NCBI RefSeq assembly: GCF_008064635.1
Contig: NZ_VRYZ01000006.1
Span: forward strand, 248,001-312,000
DNA: 64,000 bases
DNA from: Parahaliea aestuarii
GTDB taxonomy: Bacteria > Pseudomonadota > Gammaproteobacteria > Pseudomonadales > Halieaceae
Direction: 5' to 3'
Position numbers and translations under genes: made by a program. Shown here one piece after another: positions 44,555 through 52,340 of this stretch. Under the pieces are notes generated by a model, which was not told the origin of the DNA, did no database searches, and worked only from the letters and a program-made list of their open reading frames with translations. Within the stretch, counting starts at the first letter, position 1, and every line of letters begins with the position of its first letter.

Positions 44555-46309
44555 TCACTCTCCTTGTTGCTCGCCCGAATCCGGCGGCTCAGCCTGGCCG
44601 TGGTTCGGCGGCATCATGCCCGCGTGGGAAGCCGGCATCTGGCGTGCCTGCACAGACAGGCTGGCATCGCGCTGGTGGAAGGCGTGGCAACCCACGCAAC
44701 CCACCGTGGTCAGCCCCTTGTCTTCGGCGTGACAGGTCAGGCAGTTATCGGCACCGGGCATCAGAATATCCCGGGCGTCATCCGATTGACTGGCCTCGTG
44801 GCAGGCCTCACAGACTTCCGTCGACTCATCCCAAGCTAAGCTCAGGTGACTGGTATGGTCAAACACGCCCTTGGGATACCAGTCTTCGGTAATGCGAATG
44901 GGCTGCACATACCAGCGGTCGAAAATGTCGCTGGCCCCGGTGTCCATCACCTCGTGGCAGGTGATACAGCCGGTCTGCTCAAACTGGTACTGAGCCTCTT
45001 CCAGGGCCTCGGCGCGGCCGCACTCCAGGCCAGTACCCTGGCAGGTGGCGGCGGCGAAACGCTTGCCTGGCACACGGCGCGGCTTCTGGCCGGCGCGCTC
45101 GGCGCGCAATTGCGGGTCGGTGAACTCGCGGATGAAATGCGCTTCCATGGCGGTGATAGCGGCGCGCAGGTCGCCGTGGGGCAGTTCCAGTTCCGGGTCG
45201 AACACATCGAAGCTGAGGCCGTGGCAGCTGCGGCAGTGGGCGTCCATGGAAATCGGTTCGAAGTGCTCGCCGTCATCCTTGGGGGTGTGGCATGAGGCGC
45301 AAACCAGGGCCTCGCCGCTGGATTCGTCCTGCACTTTTTCCACATCCAGGTGCACGGCGTGGGTAAATTTCAGGTTGGAGCGCTCCTGCAAACCCGGCTC
45401 GCCAAGACGCACCCGCTCCACTTCCCAGCCGTGGGCGCCGCCCGGCCCGCGGGGGGTGAGCAGGCCGATACGGAACTCGGGGTGGGCACTGGCGGTAAAG
45501 GCGGTAACCGCCTCCATGCCCTCGGCGGCCGGCCAGTCCGCAGGGGCGGCGTGGCAATCCACACAGAGGCCGTTGTCCAGGCGCACCAGCCGCTGCGGCT
45601 CGTTGTGCTCGCGGTGACAACTGGCGCAGCGCTCGCCGGCGAAGGCCTCCGCCGGGTGCAGGGCGATGTTTACGTGTTCGGTCATGCCGCGGTGGCAGTC
45701 GAGACAGGCGGCGTCCTCCACCATCACGAACGGTGTGGTATGGCAGGCCTGGCAGTCTTCCGACACCCCGCTGGTATCGTGGGCCGCCACCAGCGGACCG
45801 CTGGACCAGAGGCCGTCGTCCGGCAGGGGGGAGCTGCGCAGGGTCTCCGCCAGTTCGTGCTTGAACACTCCCGCCAACGGCAGTATCAGGCAGGTGGCCA
45901 GCACCAGCAGGGCCAGTACCCAGCTCAGGCGCCGGTTGGTGAACAGCGCAGGCCGCAGCTCCATGGCGCCGCCGAAGCTGGCCCTGACCGGGCCAGTGCG
46001 GCGCACCTGCAGGCCGAGTTCAAACCCGGTGGGAGCCTCGAACAGGCTGAGTTCATAGCCGCCGACACTGAGCACCTGGCCGGGCGCCAGGGTCGCTTTG
46101 CGCTGGCTCTTCTCATCCAGCTGGAACTCCATGCCCTTCGCAACCACCTGGGCACCGCCCTTCGACGGCTTCAGTTGCAGGCTGCCCGGGAGGCCGGGCA
46201 ACAGCACCATGGCATCGGCGCTGCCGAGAGTCAGCTCGCTGCCCTGGTACTCGTTCTCCAGGGCCTCGCCGCTGCCGCGGCCGGTTTGTCGTCTTACCAG
46301 GAAATACAC
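44555..46309 (-). CDS. FHA-like domain fused through a membrane helix to a decahaem cytochrome c
   Basis: A 584-residue protein from a GTG start 5 bases after the cytochrome b stop. Residues 1-100 form an FHA-like beta domain (a glycine-poor variant: ELTLGSADAMVLLPG, then LSVGGYELSLFE). One membrane helix (about 129-148) is followed by a periplasmic part with ten CxxCH sites (CQACH, CLDCH, CASCH, CVDCH, CASCH, CRSCH, CITCH, CEACH, CLTCH, CVGCH). The topology puts the FHA-like part in the cytoplasm and the haems in the periplasm. It is a likely inner-membrane electron relay that can take a phospho-signal from inside. The FHA assignment is weaker than the haem assignment because the canonical GR/SxxH/NG residues are not all present. 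Confidence 0.83.
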   Translation of the reverse strand: MYFLVRRQTGRGSGEALENEYQGSELTLGSADAMVLLPGLPGSLQLKPSKGGAQVVAKGMEFQLDEKSQRKATLAPGQVLSVGGYELSLFEAPTGFELGLQVRRTGPVRASFGGAMELRPALFTNRRLSWVLALLVLATCLILPLAGVFKHELAETLRSSPLPDDGLWSSGPLVAAHDTSGVSEDCQACHTTPFVMVEDAACLDCHRGMTEHVNIALHPAEAFAGERCASCHREHNEPQRLVRLDNGLCVDCHAAPADWPAAEGMEAVTAFTASAHPEFRIGLLTPRGPGGAHGWEVERVRLGEPGLQERSNLKFTHAVHLDVEKVQDESSGEALVCASCHTPKDDGEHFEPISMDAHCRSCHGLSFDVFDPELELPHGDLRAAITAMEAHFIREFTDPQLRAERAGQKPRRVPGKRFAAATCQGTGLECGRAEALEEAQYQFEQTGCITCHEVMDTGASDIFDRWYVQPIRITEDWYPKGVFDHTSHLSLAWDESTEVCEACHEASQSDDARDILMPGADNCLTCHAEDKGLTTVGCVGCHAFHQRDASLSVQARQMPASHAGMMPPNHGQAEPPDSGEQQGE

Positions 46310-46314
46310 GGCCG

Positions 46315-47193
46315 CTACCAGTAGATGAACACGGAGAAAATATGAATCAGCAGCGCCACCAGCAGCGCCACCGTCAGGGGTATATGCACAAACAGCCAGA
46401 CCCGGATCAGGCCGCGCAGGCGGATCTCGCGCCGCAGCAGGTTGAGGATGACCCGGCGGCGGCCAAACAGGCCCAGCAGCTCGTTCAGCACCTCCGCCTG
46501 GGACTGCTTGCGGGCGTCGGGAATGCGCTCCGACAGGGCCTTGACGATAACGCCCTGCTCCGCATTGCCCACCGGTTTACTTTGGCCCGGCAGGATAATG
46601 CGCGAGTAATCCCGCGCCGACAGCTGACGCCAGGCGGAGCCGCCCAGGGCGGTCAGATCGAGGGCGGACAGGGCCATCGCCTGCAATTCGGCATCGCAGG
46701 CTTCCACCGTGTCGCGGATCGCGCTGTCCAGCTCGCCCAGCTCCTCCAGCCAGGCGTCGCGATCCTTGCCGGCATTGTTGGAAGCCAGCCGCCCGGGCAG
46801 GTGGATGTAGACGTAGAGACCGTAAAAGCCGGAGAAAATCACCGCGCACATCAGGGCGTAGGCCAGGGTATGGACATTCCATCCCACCTGGGCCGCGCTG
46901 TGCAGGGTGCCGATCAGCAGCAGCACCGCGCCGAGGTAGACGTGGGCTGAAGTCCAGCCCTGCACAGAACCCAGGGTCGAGCTGTAGCGGCGCTTGCGCA
47001 CCCCCAGCACGCTGAGCCACACGATCAGCAGAGCGCCGACAGTGCCCAGCACATAGCCCTGCCAGGTGCCGCCGTTGGGCGGCTGGGCGGCACTGCCGCC
47101 CTGGCTCAGGTAGAGCGCGATCGAAACCAGCCCCAGCACCAGGGCCCATTTGCCGTAGCGAAAACCGCGCCAGGCCAGCAGCGATGTATGCAT
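46315..47193 (-). CDS. Cytochrome b-type inner-membrane protein
   Basis: A 292-residue membrane protein with about five helices. The ATG at 47193 overlaps the upstream stop as TGATG, so the longer frame is rejected. Candidate haem-ligand histidines sit in SAHVYLGAVLLLIGTLHSA, in NVHTLAYALMC, and in the last helix FVHIPLTVALLVALLIHIF. A cytoplasmic loop of about 110 charged residues lies between the fourth and last helices. It probably passes electrons from the FAD/iron-sulphur protein or quinol pool to the decahaem proteins. Confidence 0.82.
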   Translation of the reverse strand: MHTSLLAWRGFRYGKWALVLGLVSIALYLSQGGSAAQPPNGGTWQGYVLGTVGALLIVWLSVLGVRKRRYSSTLGSVQGWTSAHVYLGAVLLLIGTLHSAAQVGWNVHTLAYALMCAVIFSGFYGLYVYIHLPGRLASNNAGKDRDAWLEELGELDSAIRDTVEACDAELQAMALSALDLTALGGSAWRQLSARDYSRIILPGQSKPVGNAEQGVIVKALSERIPDARKQSQAEVLNELLGLFGRRRVILNLLRREIRLRGLIRVWLFVHIPLTVALLVALLIHIFSVFIYW

Positions 47194-49679
47194 CAGTGGC
47201 CCTCCACCAGTTCGCCGAACTGCTCCGGCGACAGGCGCACGGCGGCGCCGGTGGGGCAGGCCCGCACACAGGCCGGGCCGCCCTTGCGCCCCATGCAGGC
47301 GTCGCATTTCACCGCCTTCTTGCCCGCGTCCTTGGCCGCGGCGCTGGGGGTGAAGTATTCCGGCTCACCGGGCCCGCTACCGCGCCCCAGCAAGAGCCAG
47401 GACAGCAGGCTCGGCTTTTTCGGCGCCGCGTAGCTGAGTTTGATGGCGTTGTAGGGGCAGTTGGTTTCGCAGTTGCCACAGCCGATACAGCTATCCGAGA
47501 TGAATACCTCGCCGTTGGCCGAACGGCGAATGGCGTCCGGCGGGCAGTCCTTCATGCAGTGGGGCAGCTCGCAGTGACGGCAGGAAATCGGCACGTGCAA
47601 ACCCGCCAGGGAGGCGCCCGCCTCCCGGTCGAGACGGGAAATACCGTTGTGGGTCTCGGCGCAGGCCTTTTCGCAGTTGTCGCAGCCGACGCAGAGCGTT
47701 TCATCAATCACCAGGGCGTTGGTCGCCTCGCCCAGACCCTCGCCCATCAGGAAGCCGATGGCCCGGGCGGCCTGGGGCTGGGAGGCCATGCGGTTGGATT
47801 TGCGCAGCACATCGGAGAGACGACCCTGCAGGGTGGCCACGTGTTCCGGCTGGCTGCCCACCAGGGCCAGGAATTCCGGCCGCCGGATGAGGATGGTCTC
47901 GGTGCGCACCGCGGCAGTCGCGGTGTCGCGGCGCTTGGGGGCACCCATAAGGGCCATCTGCCCGGCCAGCTCGCCGGAGTGATTCTGGTTGACCACGAGA
48001 TTGGCGCCGCCGCGGGTGAGCATCACCGTGCCGCTGCGAATCAGGTGCAGGCAGTCGCCCTCTTCACCTTCGCTGAACAGTACCTCCCCGGCCTTGAACT
48101 GGCAGGTTTCCACTCGCCCGGCGATATCACCCAGCTCGGCCAGCGACAGCTGGGGCCGGAAGGCTGCCTGCAGGGCGCGCATGATGAACACCCGGTCGAT
48201 ACCGCTGCTGACCTCCTTGTTGGAGTTCATCAGCTTGACCATGATACGGCGCGGGGTCTCGATCAGGATGGCGTCCGCCGACACCACCGCGTCGCCCTGC
48301 CGCGGGCGGCCGGAAATCAGGCTCATCTCGCCGAAGAACTGGCCCGGCTTGATGGTATGCCAGGGCCCGTCCTGCTCCAGTTGCAGCTGCACTTCCCCCT
48401 CCACCAGGGTGTAGAAGGTGGTGCTGAATTCGCCGTGGCGGTACAGGGGTTCGCCGGCGGCAACGAAGGCCGTGGAGCGCTCCCCGCCCTGGGGGGCACG
48501 AGCCAGCTCCGCCGGCGGCAGGCTGACGATGATGCGACTCTCGATAATCAGTTCGCGGAAAGCCAGCGGGTTCATGCGCCGGAACATGGGCACCCGCTGC
48601 TGGTAGAGATCCAGCACGTCCTCGGCGTCCATCACATAGGGCAGGCCGGAGAACTGGTCCTGCAGCAGGGGGTAATCGGCGGGCTTGGTATCCTTGCCGT
48701 GGATGAACTCCACCACGTCGTAGCCCTGGTTCATCGCCTGCTTGATCAGCGGGTAGCCACCGAGGGCACCGATGATATACAGGCCGGGCACATTGCTCTG
48801 GTAGTGGCGATCCACGTCCGGCACGGCTTCCGGATTGTCGCTGGTGATGACAATGCCGCAGGACTCGACAAACTTGCGCGGTGGCACGGTGCCGAGGCGG
48901 GCGATGATGCGATGGCACTCGATACGCTCTTCACCAGTGGGCGTGCTGAGCACAATGGCGCCGGCCGCACCGGGGGATGCCGGCATTTCCAGCCCCGCCA
49001 CGCCGCTTTCGTAACGGCAGTAGAACGGGCGGTTCTTGTCGTTGATCGCCGCCAGGACGGCGTTCAGGTTACCGTCCTTGGCGCGGCTGAACTCGTTGCG
49101 CCGGTTGACGATATAGACCTTGTTGTAATCGGAGAGGGCAATGGCGTTTTCGATGGCGGCGTCACCGGCGCCAATGACCACGATGGTCTCGCCCTTGAAA
49201 TCCTCCGGGTCGTCGAGGGTATAGCGGACGAAATCGGATTCGGCATCGCCCGGCACACCGAGGGTGCGCGGGTTGCCCTGGGTGCCGATGGAGAAAACAA
49301 TGTTCTCGGCTTCCACCACGTCGCCGCTGCCGAGTTTGAGGCGGAATTCCCCCTTTTCGCCTTCGATAGCGACCACTTCGCTGTCGTAGCGAATATTGAT
49401 GCCGGCGGCCAGGGCCTCGTCCCAGACCCCGAGGATTTCCTCGCGCTTGCCGGCGGTGAAGCCGACCTCACTGCGCAGGTCCAGAAAGCCGGGCTCGTCC
49501 ATGACGTGCTTGCCTTTCTGGTACTTCTGGATGGTTTTGGCGAAGGTGTTGAAACCTTCCAGCAGAACATAGCTGGGCTCGCTGACCCCCGCCTCCCGGT
49601 CGTAATGGGCGGCGCGGCCAGCGGCAGACAGACCAGCAGGCCCCGCTCCGACTACGGCAATGTGGTACCGCTTTGACAC
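47193..49679 (-). CDS. FAD oxidoreductase - twin cyclic-nucleotide-binding - four-cluster ferredoxin fusion
   Basis: An 828-residue soluble protein and first gene of the redox operon. The GTG at 49679 (SKRYHIAVVGAGPAG) is preferred; an ATG at 49772 would add 31 unlike residues. Residues 1-330 form a thioredoxin-reductase-like FAD/NAD(P) domain (VGAGPAGLSAAG, VIGAGDAAIENA, YIIGALGGYPL). About 370-610 hold two cyclic-nucleotide-binding-like domains (PGQFFGEMSLISGRPRQGDA and HSGELAGQMALMG). The C-terminal region has sixteen Cys in four groups (CVGCDNCEKAC, CRHC..C...C, CIGCGNCETNC, CDAC..C...C), enough for four [4Fe-4S] clusters. It is a likely NAD(P)H entry point, gated by a nucleotide or other ligand. 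Confidence 0.9.
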   Translation of the reverse strand: MSKRYHIAVVGAGPAGLSAAGRAAHYDREAGVSEPSYVLLEGFNTFAKTIQKYQKGKHVMDEPGFLDLRSEVGFTAGKREEILGVWDEALAAGINIRYDSEVVAIEGEKGEFRLKLGSGDVVEAENIVFSIGTQGNPRTLGVPGDAESDFVRYTLDDPEDFKGETIVVIGAGDAAIENAIALSDYNKVYIVNRRNEFSRAKDGNLNAVLAAINDKNRPFYCRYESGVAGLEMPASPGAAGAIVLSTPTGEERIECHRIIARLGTVPPRKFVESCGIVITSDNPEAVPDVDRHYQSNVPGLYIIGALGGYPLIKQAMNQGYDVVEFIHGKDTKPADYPLLQDQFSGLPYVMDAEDVLDLYQQRVPMFRRMNPLAFRELIIESRIIVSLPPAELARAPQGGERSTAFVAAGEPLYRHGEFSTTFYTLVEGEVQLQLEQDGPWHTIKPGQFFGEMSLISGRPRQGDAVVSADAILIETPRRIMVKLMNSNKEVSSGIDRVFIMRALQAAFRPQLSLAELGDIAGRVETCQFKAGEVLFSEGEEGDCLHLIRSGTVMLTRGGANLVVNQNHSGELAGQMALMGAPKRRDTATAAVRTETILIRRPEFLALVGSQPEHVATLQGRLSDVLRKSNRMASQPQAARAIGFLMGEGLGEATNALVIDETLCVGCDNCEKACAETHNGISRLDREAGASLAGLHVPISCRHCELPHCMKDCPPDAIRRSANGEVFISDSCIGCGNCETNCPYNAIKLSYAAPKKPSLLSWLLLGRGSGPGEPEYFTPSAAAKDAGKKAVKCDACMGRKGGPACVRACPTGAAVRLSPEQFGELVEGH

Positions 49680-49840
49680 GGCTCTTCCCCAGCAGCAATT
49701 TGCGTTATAGCGGGTGGCATCCTGCCCCCTATCGCGTTCAATCCCTTGCCCCCAGGGGCGGCTTTTCTCCACCGCCTGCGGGCGCTTTTACTTTTATAGC
49801 ACGGCGCCCCGCAGGACGCCGCATCCCTACTTTTCAGCCC

Positions 49841-51466
49841 TCAGGACTGTAGTGCAACAAAAAAGAAATCCCCGACTTCGTCACCGGCGCGTTTGATCGC
49901 CTTGAACTCGGGTGCCAGCTCCGGCTGGCGGCTTTCCAGTTTCTCGATCATATCCAGGTACAGGGCCGGCGCAGTGAGTACCGCCTTGTTGCTTTGCAGC
50001 ACTTCAATAAAGGCATCGGCAAATACGGAATTGCGCGCATTGTCACTGGCCGGCAGCGGACAGTCCTTGCCGGACGTCATCAGCAGGCGCGCCCGGTTGG
50101 GAAAGCGCAGGCTGACATAGGCCTCGCTGTTGAGCTGGGCGGCGCTACTGGCCAGCAGGAAGGCCGGGTTATCGGCCAGCAGGCCGGCGAAAGAGGAATC
50201 CGCCACCACCATGATGCGCTTGGCCGGTAGCCGCGCCAGGTGGGAGCTGATCTGGGACGTCGGCACCCAGTAGGTGTCGTCCGGCGGCGGCTCGGAATTC
50301 ACCGGCAGCCAATAGCCCACCTCGTAGTTGCCGCTCTCCCGGCGGTTGCCCCAGCCGGTGTAGTAAATCAGCAGGTTGTCTTCAGCGGTCAGCTCGCTGT
50401 TCATCTGGTTCAGTGCACGCAGCAGCGAGGCGTCGTCGCCGTTGGTGACCATCTTGACCTGGAAGCCGTAGCGATTGCGCAGCACCTCGCTCACCCGCTG
50501 GGCGTCGGACACGGAGGTGGCGAGCTTGTCGAGGTAGGTGTAGTCACCATTGCCGATCACCAGGGCGTAGTAGCGGCCAAAGTTCTTGCCCTGCATGTTG
50601 ACCGGTTCCGGGGTCGCGAGGTCTTCGCGCACCGCCGGCGCCTCGACCGCTGCGCCGGCAGTGGAACCGCTGGCGGCCACTGCATCCGGCAGCGGCTGGC
50701 TGCGACCACCACTGGCTCTGGCTTCTTCCAGTTCGCGCTCAAGGCGGGCCTTCTCCTCGACGGCTTGCACCGCCGCGGCGGTCGCTGCAGCGGTGGCAGC
50801 AGAAACAGCCTGCTCCTGCTTCTCGGTGTACATCTCCGCCTGGGCGATCAGGGCCTTCTGGGCGTCAGAGCGGTACACCAGGCTGTCGTCGGTAATACCC
50901 CAGGCGGCGCGATACCAGTTGAGGGCCAGTTGCTTGTCACGGGGCACACCCTTGCCCATTTCATACAGGGTGCCGAGGTTGAACTGGGCGCCTTTGTGGC
51001 CCTGCTCGGCAGCGCGCTGGTACCAAAGGGCCGCCACCTCGTAGTTGGGCTCGGTGCCCAGGCCCTGCTCGAAGATCTCGCCCACTGTGTTCTGGGCCTC
51101 GGCGTCGCCTTCCTCGGCGGCGGGGAGCCAGACCTTGAGCGCAGTCTTGTAGTTGGCGCGATCGTAGGCGACGTATTCGCCGCCGCGGATGCGGCAGTCC
51201 TGGGCAGTTGTCTGCACCGGCCGGCGGGGGGTCATGTAAGTGGTATTGCCGAGCTGGCGCACCTGTCCGGGCAACAAGCAGTCGACGATGTAGAGATCCT
51301 TGACCTCGGCATCTTTGGGGATAGCGGCGACATCAGCGCTGGGCTGGCCACCACAGGCGGACAACAGGACGGCAAGGCAGGCGCCTGCAGCCGGAAGCCG
51401 CGCTTTCAGCCTTTTTATTCTCCCCGCCTGCGGCGGCGGAGAGCTCGTGGCTATAATTCCCTTCAT
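49841..51466 (-). CDS. Caspase-like lipoprotein with degenerate active site (pseudocaspase)
   Basis: A 541-residue lipoprotein (start ATG 51466; lipobox LLSAC, Cys38). The conserved N-terminal block CLLPGQVRQLG to CRIRGGEYVAYDRANY (63-106) and Sel1 repeats (107-190) match the paralogue at 9017-11407. An Ala/Glu coiled region (205-250) leads to a caspase-like domain (about 297-541). The residues expected to be catalytic are replaced: the YYAGHG motif reads YYTGWG (Trp372 for His) and ADSCYSG reads ADSSFAG (Ser425 for Cys). Protease activity is therefore unlikely, and a decoy or regulatory role is possible. Its start codon overlaps that of the divergent hydrolase. Confidence 0.87.
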   Translation of the reverse strand: MKGIIATSSPPPQAGRIKRLKARLPAAGACLAVLLSACGGQPSADVAAIPKDAEVKDLYIVDCLLPGQVRQLGNTTYMTPRRPVQTTAQDCRIRGGEYVAYDRANYKTALKVWLPAAEEGDAEAQNTVGEIFEQGLGTEPNYEVAALWYQRAAEQGHKGAQFNLGTLYEMGKGVPRDKQLALNWYRAAWGITDDSLVYRSDAQKALIAQAEMYTEKQEQAVSAATAAATAAAVQAVEEKARLERELEEARASGGRSQPLPDAVAASGSTAGAAVEAPAVREDLATPEPVNMQGKNFGRYYALVIGNGDYTYLDKLATSVSDAQRVSEVLRNRYGFQVKMVTNGDDASLLRALNQMNSELTAEDNLLIYYTGWGNRRESGNYEVGYWLPVNSEPPPDDTYWVPTSQISSHLARLPAKRIMVVADSSFAGLLADNPAFLLASSAAQLNSEAYVSLRFPNRARLLMTSGKDCPLPASDNARNSVFADAFIEVLQSNKAVLTAPALYLDMIEKLESRQPELAPEFKAIKRAGDEVGDFFFVALQS

Positions 51467-52337
51467 GAGCTCACGCCGAACATTCCCTTTCGTAGTCAGA
51501 AACAGTAGTCCAACTGGGACGCCCCGACAACTGCTGAAGTCGGTATTCGTCACACTTCCACTGATTTTTATTGCAGCCTGTGAGCACATTCCCGGCCCGC
51601 AGCAACTGGCGCAACACTACCAGCTGGAAGCGGCCTGGCAAACCGGCGGTGACTTTTCCCTGCTCAGCCTGGCCCGGCCCGGCGCCCTGCACAGCCGGCG
51701 ACTACATATTTACCTGGCGGGAGACGGCCAACCCTGGCACGGCTCCCGCCCGGCCCGCAATCCCACCGGACGGCGCAGCATGGCGCTGGAACTGCTGCAA
51801 CAGGATCCTTCGCCGGCACTCTACCTCGCCCGCCCCTGTTACCACCTGGACACGATGCCTGCCAGGTGTACTGCAAAACTCTGGACCTCGGGGCGCTATT
51901 CCCCGGAAGTGGTGGCCAGTATGAGCGATGCGCTGACTACGCTACTTGAGAATCACTCCAATATCGAGGAAGTATTGCTGATCGGCTACAGTGGCGGCGG
52001 CAACCTCGCCCTGCTGCTGGCGCCGCGACTGCCAGCAACGGTGGCCGTGGCGGTGCTGACCGTGGCCGCCAACCTCGACACCGATGCCTGGACCGGTCAT
52101 CACCGGGTGCTATCCCTCAGCGATTCACTGAACCCCGCCGTTGCAATAACCACCACAGCAAGCGAGATGCACCTGCAGGGCAGTGAGGACACCATAGTGC
52201 CGCCCACAACAACCCGGCTTTATTTCCAGCGCCATCCGGGAGCGAAGGCGATCCAGCTGCCGGACTTCGACCACCGCTGCTGCTGGGTGGAACAATGGCC
52301 GCGACTGCTGGCACTGGCCCCGCCGGCACAGCGCTGA
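51465..52337 (+). CDS. Lipoprotein alpha/beta hydrolase, module B
   Basis: A 290-residue exported hydrolase with a clean lipobox (IFIAAC, Cys39). The triad candidates are Ser in IGYSGGGN, Asp in NLDTDAW and His in FDHRCCWVEQWP. Paired Cys in ARPCYH..C and in RCCW could form disulphides. It is paralogous to 14557-15441. The ATG at 51465 overlaps the divergent pseudocaspase ATG (CATG), so the leaders of both genes must lie inside each other's coding region unless a start is misplaced. Its stop lies 3 bases from the convergent kinase stop. The substrate is unknown; an ester or amide of cell-envelope material is possible. Confidence 0.82.
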   Translation: MSSRRTFPFVVRNSSPTGTPRQLLKSVFVTLPLIFIAACEHIPGPQQLAQHYQLEAAWQTGGDFSLLSLARPGALHSRRLHIYLAGDGQPWHGSRPARNPTGRRSMALELLQQDPSPALYLARPCYHLDTMPARCTAKLWTSGRYSPEVVASMSDALTTLLENHSNIEEVLLIGYSGGGNLALLLAPRLPATVAVAVLTVAANLDTDAWTGHHRVLSLSDSLNPAVAITTTASEMHLQGSEDTIVPPTTTRLYFQRHPGAKAIQLPDFDHRCCWVEQWPRLLALAPPAQR

Positions 52338-52340
52338 CCC

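Noticed and set aside
42555-44732. 725-codon open frame opposite the GlcG-like lipoprotein gene
   Set aside because: No ribosome-binding site or domain; it is antisense to a well-supported lipoprotein.
47184-49676. 830-codon open frame opposite the FAD/cNMP/ferredoxin gene
   Set aside because: Composition is His/Gln/Gly-rich antisense translation without motifs; the minus-strand protein has complete FAD and iron-sulphur signatures.
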